Source: Dama dama (taxonomy: Eukaryota; Chordata; Mammalia; Artiodactyla; Cervidae). From it: a stretch of DNA of 64,000 bases. Made by a program: the position numbers and the translations under genes. Below, piece by piece: positions 11,979-23,031 of this stretch. The DNA lies in NCBI RefSeq assembly GCF_033118175.1, contig NC_083692.1:11777501-11841500 (forward strand), given 5' to 3'. Every line of letters begins with the position of its first letter. The first letter of the stretch is position 1. The notes under the pieces are model-generated. The model was not told where the DNA came from, searched no databases, and saw nothing but the letters and a program-made list of their open reading frames with translations.

Positions 11979-12144
11979 GTTCAATCTCTGGGTGGGGAAG
12001 ATCCCCTGGAAAAGGAAATGGCAACCCACTCCAGTATTCTTGCCTGGAGAGTCCTGTGGACAGAGGAGCCTGGCTGGGACAGTCTTCTGGAGAAGATAGT
12101 CCATGGGGTCGCAAAGAGCTGCACCCGGCTGAGTGACTGACACT
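11979..12144 (+). repeat. Bov-tA SINE, 5'-truncated
   Basis: Sense copy lacking the tRNA-like head. It starts at ttcaatctctgggtggggaag and ends gctgagtgactgacac. A short interruption (acagtcttctggagaagata) replaces the usual gggctacagtcc segment. Confidence 0.88.
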
Positions 12145-12749
12145 TTTTTCTGATGGTGGGGCAGCAGCCTTCTGACGACTCTCGAGGCCACTCCTTTCTC
12201 ATTTGTCTCTCTCTTCCTCCATCAGCTCCATGTCTGGGGAGTGGGAGTGTTGACTGTTAGTAGACTGACATCATCTTTTGGTAAGGTTGGAACTTTGACA
12301 CTTAGGTTCAGGTGCTCTGTTAGCTATGAGAGGTGTGTTCGACCTTTTGAATTGTTGGTAGTAGGTGTAGACAGTGCTAAGTTTTTTTTTTTATCAACTG
12401 AAATACTAGTTGAATTTCTATTTTTTTTATTATAATCAGATTCTTTAATGTCTTTAATGTTTTAAATTCAACACTTATGACATTTATGTAACTAAAATTC
12501 TTTCATATGCTATAAAAGCGAATGTTTCATATGCTGTAAAATGATATAAAAATCTTCACCTATATCTCACCTTGAATCTTGATATTTCTACAGGAGTTCC
12601 ATCAGATGCAGGAGTTTGTACATCTTTTATTTGTCAACGTAATTGAAATTAAAAGCTGAGGACTTTGTGAACTAGTGAAATTCATGCTGAAAAGTGTGAT
12701 TTTATCTTATTAAAAGTATGTAGTCCTTAATAGGGGTAAGTGAGAGGTC

Positions 12750-12751
<2 letters not shown>

Positions 12752-12785
<34 letters not shown>
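12752..12785. repeat. (TG)17 microsatellite
   Basis: Perfect 34-bp TG run; probably length-polymorphic. Confidence 0.97.
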
Positions 12786-12786
<1 letters not shown>

Positions 12787-12978
12787 CAATTACACATAGT
12801 TAAGCTAACGCTGTTTGTATGATTTTGACAACAATGCTATATGTATGAGCAGCTAATGCAGCTATGATTTTCTGTTTTAGATTCAGATACCCCATATCTT
12901 TACTCGTTAATATTTTTTTCAACCAATTAAGTGTGTATTCTATTAAGAAAGACTGCGAGGTACATATGTACCTGTGGT

Positions 12979-13266
12979 TCAGTTCAGTTCAGTTCAGTCG
13001 CTCAGTCGTGTCCGACTCTTTGCGACCCTATGAATCGCAGCACGCCAGGCCTCCCTGTCCATCACCAACTCCCAGAGTTTACTCAAACTCATGACCATCG
13101 AGTCGGTGATGCCATCCAGCCATCTCATCCTCTATTGTCCCCTTCTCCTCCTGCCCCCAATCCCTCCCAGCATCAGGGTCTTTTCCAATGAGTCAGCTCT
13201 TCGCATGAGGTGGCCAAAGTATTGGAGTTTCAGCTTCAGCATCAGTCCTTCCAATGAACACCCACC
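12979..13266 (-). mobile_element. BovB LINE 3' end, antisense, with TSD
   Basis: Starts with the repeated ttcagttcagttcagtc end of BovB in reverse and runs through tgccatccagccatctc, gggtcttttccaatgagtc and agtattggagtttcagcttc. Flanked by tatgtacctgtggt (12965-12978) and tatgtacctatggt (13267-13280), a 14-bp duplication with one mismatch. Confidence 0.93.
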
Positions 13267-13393
13267 TATGTACCTATGGTAAAAGTATAAGAGTGCAATG
13301 TGGAGAGTTGAACACAAAGTCATCCAGTAGTTAACCGGGGATCGGGGGTGGTGGAGCAGTGGGAGTAGTCGGATGAGGATAGGGTGGGAGGTC

Positions 13394-13587
13394 GCATGCA
13401 TGCAAGCTTGACTGCATCCGATTCTGCAGCCCCATGGACAGGCTTCCCCGCCAGGCTCCTCTGTCCATGGGATTTTTCAAGAATACTGAAGCAGGTTGCC
13501 ATTTCCTTCTCTAGCGGATCTTCCCAATCCAGGGATCAAACCCATGTCTCCTACACTGCCAGAAGGATTCTTTATTGCTGTGCCAAT
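13394..13587 (-). repeat. Bov-tA SINE, degraded
   Basis: Reverse Bov-tA: cagccccatggacagg, cgccaggctcctctgtccatggg, ggatcttcccaatccaggga and ttctttattgctgtgcc. The right-hand head is incomplete. Confidence 0.88.
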
Positions 13588-13641
13588 ACTAGGACTTTAT
13601 TTATAGTGTTCTAAATATTGTGTAATATAGTGTTCTAAATA

Positions 13642-13716
13642 TTGGTCAAAAAGTTTGTTCAGAGTTTTCTGTACCAGCTAATGGAAAAACCCGAATACAT
13701 TTTTTGGCCAACCTAA
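13642..13716. mobile_element. Short mariner-type MITE
   Basis: About 75 bp with opposed ends ttggtcaaaaagtttgttc and its near-complement ttttttggccaaccta, and the inner palindrome arm ggaaaaacccgaatac. Matches the short palindromic mariner derivatives common in ruminant genomes. Termini are approximate because of divergence. Confidence 0.75.
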
Positions 13717-14039
13717 TATTTTATTCAAAATATTAGAAGCACATGTGTCAGAATGGGGAATAATAACATTAAGAATATGTTCTTAAAAATAATAGGGAAA
13801 TAGATGATAGAAGTGGAAGAAGCATAATAGAAAATAGAAATAGAAAATGATACTAATAATATTCTGGTAGTAGATACATGCTTGCTTACTATCTTAGTTT
13901 CTGTACTATTTTATATTCTATACATTTTCCCCAAATTATTTAAAAAAACAAAATTTTCAGTTTTCACTCTTTGTAGTCAAGTTGATACTCAAATAGCTCA
14001 TTAGATGACTCTGATATGCCATTTACATTCATTGACATT

Positions 14040-14271
14040 GCGTGCATGCTAAGTTGCTACATTTGTGTCTGACTCTATGCCACCCCATGGACTGTAGCCC
14101 GCCAGGGTCTTCTGTCCCTGGGATTTCCCAGGCAAGAACACTAGAGTAGGTTGCTGTGCCCACCTCCAGCGGATCTTCCCAACCCAGGAATTGAGCCCGT
14201 GTCTCTTATTTCTCCCTGCATTTACAGGCAGCTTCTTTACCACTAGCATCATCTGGGAAGCTCCCTCTCCC
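14040..14271 (-). mobile_element. Bov-tA SINE with 12-bp TSD
   Basis: Reverse Bov-tA with an exact duplication ttcattgacatt at 14028-14039 and 14272-14283. Internal order is normal: ccatggactgtagcccgcc, ggatcttcccaacccagg, gcagcttctttaccac. Confidence 0.94.
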
Positions 14272-14824
14272 TTCATTGACATTATGTATAGATAACTGAT
14301 TATTATTACAATTTTGATATTAAAAAAAAAAATCAGGTTGTCTCAAAGATGGCTATCTTGTTTCTTGCTCTCATCAATAGCCATTATGGTTAACATCTGG
14401 TTTTTCAGTGCTACCTTTTTATTCTGCCTGGTAATATCTTAATTCCAGTGTAGTTTCCAGAATTATGACTGGTTAAAATGAAACTTATTCTTTCAGATAC
14501 AGAATTCTTAAAGATCCAGGCATAATTATTATTTTCCATCATATAAGAGAAGGAATAAGGACATAAAAGCCTTTTTACTCTGAGGCCAGAGGTTTGATTT
14601 CTTTTATTATATGCAGCATAGACATGTCACTGTTTTTTTTCTTTCTTAAGTGACTAACAGAGATTTCATATTGCTATTTGCTTCCCACTCTCCCTCCCTT
14701 TGGTATTTTTATGCTTAAATGAAATGACAGGGCATTGAGGAGGCTGCAAACACATGTGAACCATGGCCTGATGCTACCTTTAATGCTTTTTACTAACTGT
14801 TAAGACTGTTCACAAGTAGTGTTT

Positions 14825-15080
14825 AGGAGACAGCAGAGCAAAGCGGAATGGAGAGAACACTGAAGGTGAAGAAGCCTGGGTCCGCCTCCTGGGTCTGTTA
14901 CTTGTAATCGCGGTCTGGATTTGTTCTTGGACTTGTTACTTAACATCTCCCCCATCAGCATCCTTTATAGGCGAACTGCTCATTTTAGTAAGTTATTATG
15001 GGAATTAAATTGGATTGTCTCTGTGAGCATTTATAGAGTACCTGGCATTGTAGCAGGCTCTCAGAAAATGTTGATTTTTT
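14825..15080 (+). repeat. MIR SINE (old)
   Basis: Follows the MIR consensus order: gcagagcaaagcgg, gaagcctgggtccg, ctgggtctgttactt, gacttgttacttaacatctc, tattatgggaattaaat, tagagtacctggcattgtagcaggctctcagaaaatgtt. Diverged but clear. Confidence 0.75.
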
Positions 15081-16761
15081 TTCCCCCCCTGTTTTCACCA
15101 AAGGAGAGTGTTGGAAAGTCCTCTAACTTACAGTAAACGATTTTAGGTCAAGTGGCATAGATTTATGGGTGTGCTCACATGTGTGCACGGGTGTGCAGAG
15201 ACACACAAGTGATTTCCTAAGTCTAAAGGTGAAGTTCTATTTAAGATTTCTTCTTAAGTTTATTCTTTTGGACTTGAAACAAGTGTGATCCTGCAAAAGT
15301 GTTGCCATACAGTTGCATCAGCCTTTGTTTCTTGTTCATGTTTCCTGACGTTGAAGGGAGCTACATTGTCGGCCCTGTGCCTTTATACTTGTAGACAGGA
15401 GAAGGGGGGCGAGAAGTGAGGAAAGAGGTGAGGAGGGAAGTTGAGAGGCCTGGGCAGAGGAGAGGCTGGGGTCTGACAGCTGTTTTCTAGCACTGTCTCA
15501 GATGGTTCAAAAAAGTTGGATGTTTTGTTGATTTCTTTTTTCTGATGCTACAAGGTCAGACTGTATTTCACTATGAAAAGCCTGAACTTAGAGCAAGCTT
15601 CCTTGCTTATCTTTTTTATTTAGTTTAATATTTTAAAAACATGAATGCTTTCATTAAATGTGCTACAATCTATACATATTTAGCAAATTCCCTCTGTCCC
15701 TTTGGCTTTAGATGTATGGGCATGTACTTCCCAGATTCACAAGATCCAAAAATTTCAGAATATTCTAGATTATTAAAGAGAGGTTTCCTCATACTGTTTT
15801 TAAAATGCCAGAAAACTGGCCATATAGATTTTAGGAGGATTGTACCAATTAATGCTAAAATAAAGGTCATTAACTCTCTATTAAGCAGAAAATGAAATTA
15901 TTGGAATACTCAAACTGTCACTTTTGATAATTGAATTTTCTCTGATGTTTCTTTGTTACAAATATATTTCATTTCTTCAATTTCTATAAAAATTTTCTGA
16001 AATTTTGAGATTTTCTTGCATGAAATACTTTTCTTTTGCATTAGATTGAAAATTGAGGAAAGGATGGGAAGAAAGCATATTTAGAGATGCATCTACTTAG
16101 GAGATTATATTCAGGCTGCTTGGCCTTCTGTTTTGGTGGAGATGTTGAAGATGCCATCTTCTCACATATTTGTTATCATATTTGTACTTCTGTGATGGTA
16201 TTTAATTTGACTATAATTTAAATTAAGTTGTATGAGAGTGTTTGCTGTACAATAAATGGAATTCTCTTATTTTAGTTTATTCTGTGTGTGTTGTATTTTT
16301 ATTTAAAGATACACATGTCCTCATAGCTTAGCAGAATGGAAGTCAGATGGATATTGAGACCTGCTGGTCCTACTTTAGAGAATATCTGTGTTTTTTTTTT
16401 TTTCTTTCATTGTAGAGATACTAATCTGTATGTCTCACATACCTCATATACAGTGTTGTTGGTAGGGTTATATGAGATACTGTATTTTTGGAAAATTTAG
16501 GAGCTTTGCACAAAACTAAGTGATTATTATTATTTGGAGTTGTAAATATCTGAGGAATTGCTCATAAAGCAGAAAAGACAAAGGAGAGAGAGTTGCATGT
16601 GGAAATGACTTGTGTTTTCAAGCTGAGTGTTAGAAATTATGATATGGCGAAAGACTAAGGTAGTAAATACTTAAGATCAAAAAGCAAATAAACGTTAAAA
16701 TAATCTCCTATTTCTCTGCTCTTTACCATTTGATTGACCTTGACCTGGATTTATTTTTAAG

Positions 16762-16923
16762 GATTTTTGTACATCAATGGCAGAATCCTCCAGCGATTCA
16801 GACCACTTCCGCTCTCGTGATCGATTGAGTCGATGGGCTGCCAGTTCAGTACACAGGGAAGTTCGACATCGTCCTACTGTGGGTGTCACGGAGAAGGTCA
16901 ACACGATCACCAGTACTTTACAG
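16762..16923 (+). CDS. CEP128: CEP128 coding exon A (start codon, residues 1-49)
   Basis: First coding exon of CEP128, a coiled-coil protein of the subdistal appendages of the mother centriole and the ciliary basal body. An AG acceptor at 16760-16761 follows a pyrimidine-rich stretch. The exon has a 15-nt 5' UTR tail, then ATG at 16777, then 49 codons to the donor CAG|gtcagt. The peptide starts MAESSSDSDHFRSRDRLSRW and ends VTEKVNTITSTLQ; I recognise both blocks as the CEP128 N-terminus. The start is chosen because it opens the family's conserved MAESSS block. Its context is mixed: T at -3, G at +4. The 15 nt before it are open in frame, so the exon alone does not prove this is the 5'-most start. 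The region is Ser/Arg-rich and probably disordered. The exon ends in phase 0. Family identity is near certain; the acceptor position is inferred. Confidence 0.95.
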
Positions 16924-16990
16924 GTCAGTGTAGCGGTGGCAGCATGTGGTAGGTTTTAACTAGGGTAAGCGAAGAAATGGTTTAAGTCAG

Positions 16991-17459
16991 TGTATTAGTT
17001 TTTTATGCCACAGTAACAAATTACCATAAAACTATTGTCTAAAAAACCCAGAAATTTATTTTCTTATAGTTCTGAAGGTCAGAATCTGACAGTGGTCTCA
17101 TTGGGCTAAAAGCAAGATATCAGGAGGTCTGCATTCCTTTCTGGAGGCCCTAGGGAAATATCTGTTCCTTTTCCAGCCTTTTCTAGAGGCTGCCAAAATT
17201 CCTGGTCCTATAGCCCCTCCCTTACTCTTCCAAGCCATAAGGGTGGGTTGGATCCTTCTTACATCATGTTACTATGCTTCCCTCGAAGGCTCCTTGTGAG
17301 TACCTTGGGTCCACCCCATAATCCAGGATAATCTTCCTGTCTCAAGGTCCTTAATTTAGTTATATCTGCAAAATCCCTGTTGCCATATAAGGGAACGTAT
17401 ACACAGGTTTGAGAGATTAGGACCTAGACATTTTTGGGACCATTATTCTGCCTAACACA
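16991..17459 (-). mobile_element. Solo MLT1-type (ERVL-MaLR) LTR with 5-bp TSD
   Basis: 469 bp beginning TGTATTAG and ending CTAACACA, the reverse form of an MLT1-class LTR: taacaaattaccataaaact near the left, ggaccattattctgcc near the right. It is flanked by gtcag on both sides (16986-16990 and 17460-17464), the 5-bp duplication expected for ERVL-MaLR. Subfamily not determined. It lies 67 bp inside the intron after exon A. Confidence 0.88.
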
Positions 17460-18433
17460 GTCAGTAAAGATACTTGAAATATCTGATAGGTTGTGGAAAT
17501 GTCTTGGGATAAAGTAGTATTTCCAAGTACTTAAAATACTGTGGGATTGAAGCCAGTAGGAATTACCATAGTTTAGCTTCTTGTGGACATGTGTCTTTAG
17601 AGAAGTTGTTCCTATTTTGGGTAGGTAAATTATTCATGGATGAATGATAATGAGATGCCATTTTTATTTAGAGGCTAGTTTTTGACTGTGTTTGGAAATT
17701 TGAGTGCACGTTTTATATGCCCTCCATAGAAAGGGTTTTGATAATGAAGTGGGGGAAGGGTATCATGTTGGGGAAAAAGAAAACTCAAATAGAATTATTT
17801 TTTCCTATCCTTTAATCTGTTACTTCTGTTTTGCCTGAATAACCATGGATTTTGGCTTTCTGTTGGTTTGAGTTATTATGCTTAGATAAAAAGAGGCTAA
17901 TTTCTGGTGGAGAAACCATAATATGCTTTAAAACTCAGAAACCTATTTCTTTTGAAACTTATTTAAATTAACATAATATTGGGTTTTTGCAGTGCAGATT
18001 CTTGTACTTTTCCACTAATGAAACATATTAATAAGTATATATTTTTGAAAAATGCCTTCATTCACCTTTCAGGTGAGACCTAGCAAATTTTGTGGAAACC
18101 ATTTTTATTGTAATTAGAAACAAATTTGCTTATAGATAAAAGTTAAAGGCTACTTTGTTTTCTTTTCTCTTAATCGAGTTCTAAGGTAAGTAATTGAAAT
18201 AACATTGATCCTAGTGATTTGCTTGTCTTGAACACAATCTATTACATTTTTCTCAGGATTTCTCTTCTATAAAGAGGGGGTGAAGTGTACAAATTGTTGA
18301 GGTGCACAAATTGATGATGAGGATTCTTATCCAATTTATGGTTTTGTTTCCAGCTTGTTACAGAGCCTTGGATAAGGACTGAAATCATTTGCTTCAGATT
18401 TCACATGAGTAAATTGCAGATGGGCTTGAGTTT

Positions 18434-18484
18434 CTTTATCAGTGTTAATAAGATAAATTAACACTTTATCAGTGTTAATAAGAT
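18434..18484. repeat. Local 21-bp direct repeat
   Basis: ctttatcagtgttaataagat occurs at 18434-18454 and again at 18464-18484 (period 30), with a further cagtgtta just after. A small local duplication. Confidence 0.9.
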
Positions 18485-18651
18485 CAGTGTTACTATACTT
18501 CATATTTCATATTTATGAAGTATATTGATGTCCAACTTAATTACTGTATCAGTTGTACCTTTTGCAAACAGTTGACCTAGTTCTTTGATATACTGCTAAG
18601 ATTGGGGGAAACATCATTTAGAGCAATTAATAAAGCCCACTTTTTTTTTAG

Positions 18652-18738
18652 GACACCAGTCGGAACCTGCGACAAGTCGACCAGATGCTTGGACATTATC
18701 GAGAGTATAATAATGGACAGGCGGGGGCTATAGAACAT
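18652..18738 (+). CDS. CEP128: CEP128 coding exon B (residues 50-78)
   Basis: Second coding exon, 87 nt or exactly 29 codons. It is bounded by a strong acceptor (a run of nine T then AG at 18650-18651) and the donor CAT|gtaaga. It reads DTSRNLRQVDQMLGHYREYN and continues to GAIEH, a well-conserved part of the CEP128 N-terminus. The Leu/Gln/Arg pattern suggests a short amphipathic helix before the main coiled coil. Both boundaries are phase 0, so this is the only exon here whose skipping alone would keep the frame. A 1.7 kb intron precedes it and a 19.5 kb intron follows. Confidence 0.95.
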
Positions 18739-18956
18739 GTAAGAATGTTTACAAATGTTTGCATTTTCTCTAACCCACCTTTTTGGAAGTTTAGTTGTTG
18801 AGTATGGATATGAGATAAAGGAGATGACCATCATGAATAGCTTTAGCTTTTTGACTGGTTAATTATTTTGTAGTTTAAATTTAGGTTAGCTTGTCAGATG
18901 GTTTGCCAACTAGTGTATATAGATTAGATTCTATTGAATTTGAAAGCTTTATTTAT

Positions 18957-19597
18957 TAATTTTTGGCTGTGCCACATTGCTGGAGCCTGCCGGCAAACGA
19001 ACTGGTCAAGAACGCAATTACCAGAGTACCTAGGAAAAATAAGACTCAGAAAGAAGACTCAGAAAGAGATGGGGTTGAGAGGGACGGAGTCTGCTTGCGT
19101 CTGACTCCGCCAACTTTATTGAAGAATACCACGCCTATATATACGTTAACAGGAGTTACTAAGAATAGATCGAGGGTTTGCATACGTGCAGAGCTACAGA
19201 TGTTTTAAATTCCCACACTCAAGATCAGTAAAGCGTTAATTACCCTAGTGCCCAACATGATTAAGATTAGAACATTAGATAGAAAACAGGCTTCATCAAT
19301 AGAACATTAGATGGAAAACAGGTTTTGAGCATGATGAGCTTATCAGCACCAGAAAAACAGGCAAAAAGGTCACCGGTGTGTTTTTTCCCTGAAGGAGACA
19401 AATGCCAGTCTATACTTTAACAAGAAGGGGTGGCAGGACAAAGAGAGACCCTTTGTTCTCTCTTAGGGCCGTAAGGGGCCTGTACGTTCAGGCCGGCTCC
19501 CTGCACCACACGACGTGTAGGATTTGTTCCCTGATGAGGATCAAACTACTGCAGTGGAAGCATGGAGTCTTAACCACTGGACTGCCAGGGAAGTCTG
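18957..19597 (-). repeat. CHR-type SINE split by an LTR
   Basis: Cetartiodactyl tRNA-Glu-related SINE in reverse. The left part is tttttggctgtgccaca (18957-18977). The right part is gatgaggatcaaactactgcagtggaagcatggagtcttaaccactggactgcc with agggaagtc at the end (about 19506-19597). The middle is replaced by the solo LTR at 18978-19505. Confidence 0.85.
18978..19505 (-). mobile_element. Solo ERV LTR (betaretrovirus-like layout), 528 bp
   Basis: Begins TGCTGGAGCC and ends CTCCCTGCA, with an inverted-repeat core (gagcctgccggc against ggccggctccc). Flanks ccacat (18972-18977) and ccacac (19506-19511) form a 6-bp duplication with one mismatch, as expected for class II (ERVK-like) integrases. On the minus strand a TATA-type box (complement 19135-19144) is followed only about 15 bp later by AATAAA (complement 19115-19120). 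This close spacing is known from short-R betaretroviral LTRs. No internal viral genes remain, so this is a recombination relic, antisense to CEP128. Family name not assigned. Confidence 0.8.
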
Positions 19598-19754
19598 AAT
19601 TTGAAAGCTTTAAATCAGAGGGGGAAGAATTCAGGATAGGAATTAAACTGAAACTTACTAAATTTGGACCATGAATATTCCTCATGGGGAATTAAGAACT
19701 TTAAGGATGGTTTAATTTAGTAAGACATACTCATTACTAAATAAATACTAAAAC

Positions 19755-20205
19755 TCCATAGCCCTTTTTAGTGCTACTCCAAAGAGGTAACTGTTGTGAC
19801 AGCTTCTTGTATATCTTTCTAAACATTTTCTATGCATGTGTAAGCATACTTGTAATTGCTTTGAAAACTAGCATCCTGTAAAAAATGTTATTTATCTTTT
19901 GTATAACAAGTGTTATATAACTTTAATTCATTTAATGTATATCATTTTTCATATGACGCAGTAGCTCTTCCTCATTCTTTTGAACAGTTATAATATTCCA
20001 TAGTATAGATGTATTTAGGTTATTGTTTGTTATTATAAACAGTGCAGCTGTGACCGTTACTGTACACATTTGTTGTGTATAATCATGTATGATTCTTGGA
20101 AGTATAGAGTTCCTGGGTTAAAGGACATGTGCAATTAAAAATTCTCCAGACATTTCAAAATACCCTTTCAAGTACATGCCAATTTATACACATGGGGATT
20201 TAATA
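19755..20205 (-). repeat. Old L1M 3' region
   Basis: Antisense L1 3' UTR pattern typical of ancient L1M elements: gttataatattccatagtatagatgtat, gttattataaacagtgcagctgtgacc, ggttaaaggacatgtgcaatt and accctttcaagtacatgcc. Strongly diverged. Confidence 0.65.
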
Positions 20206-20262
20206 TAATTCACATGGTGATGGAAGCCGGAAAGATACCGCAGAATTCTGGGATAAAATGAA

Positions 20263-20393
20263 AATTCTTATTTGTTTGATTTTGGCCATGCCATGTGGCT
20301 TGTGGGATTTTAATTCCCAGACAAGAAATTGAACCTGGTCTCTAGACAAGTGAAAGTGTGAAGTCTTAAACACTGGGCCACCAGAGAATTCCC
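20263..20393 (-). mobile_element. CHR-type SINE with 9-bp TSD
   Basis: Reverse CHR SINE: ttggccatgccatgtggcttgtgggattttaattcccagacaag, gaacctggtctctagacaag and cactgggccaccagagaattccc. Flanked by an exact taaaatgaa at 20254-20262 and 20394-20402. Confidence 0.87.
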
Positions 20394-21232
20394 TAAAATG
20401 AATATTTTCTATTAATATTTTGCTAATTCCATCTCTTTTTTCCTTCTTTTGAAATTTGCTAACTCATCTTCTGTAAACTCTTGGGAAACCAATTAAATTT
20501 ATTCCTTCATGTTTCTAATTATGAGTATCTAAGATGACAGGTATTACATGTGTGCTCTAAAACTGATTATTTTATATATATCTGTGCTGTACTGAGTTGT
20601 CACTTAAGTCTCAAGCTTAATTGATTATTTATTTTCTTTTTACAAAGCAGAAATGTAGTCATCTCATTTGCTTGTAATTGGAGGCTAATTGAGTGCAGGG
20701 AACATATTTTCTCTTGTAAGGTTTTTTTACTACTTTCATTTAGAAAATAAACTTGGACTTTTTTGCATCTACCAGATTTTTACAATTTATGATGTATCTG
20801 CAGATGGAGCCATAGACTTTATATATTTGAGTAGCTCATGAACTGTTTTTGATTTAATTACCTTATTAATAATGGTAGTTAATTTTTGCTCCATAATTTA
20901 TTAGTAAAAAATTAAAAACATTAACTAGTGGCAGAGAACTAACCTACTTTGAAAGGAAGAATATTAGATGAATTTCCCTTGGATTGAGTTATTGGGAAAT
21001 AAATCTGTGTATTAGAAAAACTTCTATATGGGTAAGCTTTTAAAACACAGAATGGGTTCTACTAGAATTGGGAGGCGTAGAATTGAATAATGCTGAGTTC
21101 TGGGGGAATGGTTTTATACATGAGAAGTAAACTCAATAGGTATTTCACTTCCATCTGAATTACCCGTACATAAAATGTAGAGCCACTCATATTTAAAATA
21201 GGACATAGGAGAACAAGATTCTTTTACCTTGC

Positions 21233-21451
21233 ACATGTGCCAAGTTGCTTTGGTTATGTCCGACTCTGCAACCCTATGGACTGTAGCCTGCCAGGCTCCT
21301 CTGTCCATGGGATTCTCCAGGCTAGAAAACTGGAGCGGGTTGCCATTTCCTCCTCTAGGAGATCTTCCAGACTCAGGGATCAAACCCATATCTCTCATGT
21401 CTCCTGTATTGGCAGGCAGGTTCTTTACCACTAGCACTAGCTGGGAAGCCC
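21233..21451 (-). repeat. Bov-tA SINE
   Basis: Reverse Bov-tA: ccctatggactgtagcctgccaggctcctctgtccatggg, gatcttccagactcaggga, caggttctttaccac and ctgggaagccc. Three open frames over it are SINE translations. Confidence 0.93.
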
Positions 21452-23031
21452 TCCTTTTATTTTAGGCCATTCTTTGTCTGGTCTAGAGTCTCCTCCTTAG
21501 TTTCTCCAAATTCTTGTTCTGTTAAAGTAGTTGGTTCTCAGTGATTACCCAGTCACCCTCAGCATACCAGAGGGGGATGTCTCTCATTGCTTTATGTTAC
21601 ACTCCCTTGATGGAGCAATGATTTCCACTCTTACCACCTGTAAGTTACCTGGGGACACACCTGCGTTAATCTATGGGAAGATGTGCAACTCAGAGTGTTT
21701 CTCACAAGTCAGTCTGATGGGCTTCTCAGTATAAATTGCTTTCTTAGCATTAAAATATATACTGTTCTGAAATACACCAGTTAAAATGAGCATAACCTAA
21801 AAATGAGTGTTTGTAACATGCTCACTATCAAGTGATTTATGTGAATCTTTCTATTTGTCTTCTTTAAGTCTTTTAAGTACATGATAGTGTTGTCCTGTAT
21901 TTTTAACATTTTAATCATTGTGTGTTCTGTTTAGGAAGGGACTCTGGAAGTTGATTTTTGTTTTTTATTTCTTTTTGAGCCTGTGCTCCAGCTCATGCAA
22001 GTTCTCTTGCTGTGGAGCCTAGTTTTTTTTCCAACATTATGTAGCAGATTAATTCATTTTGAAATTATTATTATTATTTTATTGAGGTATAGTCAATTTA
22101 TAATATTGTATTAGTTTCTGGTATACAGCAAAGTGACTCAGTTACACATATATTTATTAATATTCTTTTCCATTATTGTTTATTATAAGACCTAGGATAT
22201 TGAATATAATTCCCTGTGCTAAACAGTAGGACCCTGCTTATCTATTTTATATATAATAACTTGTGTCTGCTAATCTCAAACGCCTGATTTATCCTCCACC
22301 TACCCCCTTTCTCCTTTGGTAACCATAGTTTGTTTTCTATATCTATGAGTCTGTTTCTGTTTTGTAAATAACTTCGCTTGTGTCATATTTTATTTGACAC
22401 ATATAAGTGATATCATACTTGTCTTCCTCTTTCTGGCTGCTTCACTTAATATGATAATCTCTATACCCATCCATATTGCTGCAAATGGCATTACTTCATT
22501 TTTAATGGCTGAGTAGTGTTCCATTGTATATATGTATATACCACATTTTTATCCATTCATCTGTTGACATTTAGGTTACTTCCATATCTTGTTGACTGAA
22601 AATAGTGCAGCTATGAACATTGGGATGTATGCATTTTTTTGAATTAGTATTTTTTCCAGATATATGCCCAGGGGTGGATTGCTGGATCTTATGGCAATTT
22701 TTAGTTTTTCAAGGAACATCCATATCCTTTTCCATAGTGCTGCACCAATTTACATTCCCACCAACAGTGTAGGAGGGTTCCTTTTTCTCCACACCCTCAA
22801 TAACGTTGATTATTTGTAGGCTTTTGATGATGGCCATTCTAACTAGTCTGAGGTGATACCTCATTGTAATTTTTTTGCATTTCTCTAGTAATTAGTGATG
22901 TTGAGTATCTTTTCATGTGCCTATTGACCATCTGTATGTCTTTGGAGAAATGTCGATTTAGGTGTTTTGCCCCCTTTTTTTGATTGGTTGTTTGTTGTTG
23001 TCGCTGTGATTGAGTTGTATCAGCTGTTTAT

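Larger units (their letters stand above)
1..16761. other. Upstream region or first intron of CEP128, repeat-rich
   Basis: No coding exon is supported here. It holds the L2, MIR, MER5-like, L1, BovB and Bov-tA elements listed separately. Stretches where I recognise nothing beyond short A/T runs are about 220-880, 1880-2860, 2970-4500, 4500-5080, 5720-6300, 9170-10160, 10370-10930, 11160-11970, 12150-12960, 14290-14820 and 15090-16760. The piece at 3380-4300 is more GC-rich than its surroundings and has no clear repeat identity. No CpG island is visible, so the promoter is probably upstream of the window. In mammals CEP128 lies head-to-head near TSHR, but no TSHR exon was seen. Confidence 0.7.
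16924..18651 (+). other. CEP128: CEP128 intron between exons A and B (1,728 bp)
   Basis: GT-AG intron. Its main content is a 469-bp solo MLT1-type LTR starting 67 bp after the donor. From about 17470 to 18650 I see only AT-rich unique sequence and one short tandem-like duplication near 18434-18484. No hidden exon is evident. Confidence 0.85.

Noticed and set aside
1..16761. Promoter/CpG island of CEP128 or first exon of TSHR
   Set aside because: Expected near CEP128 in mammals, but no CpG-rich block and no TSHR signal-peptide exon could be found here.
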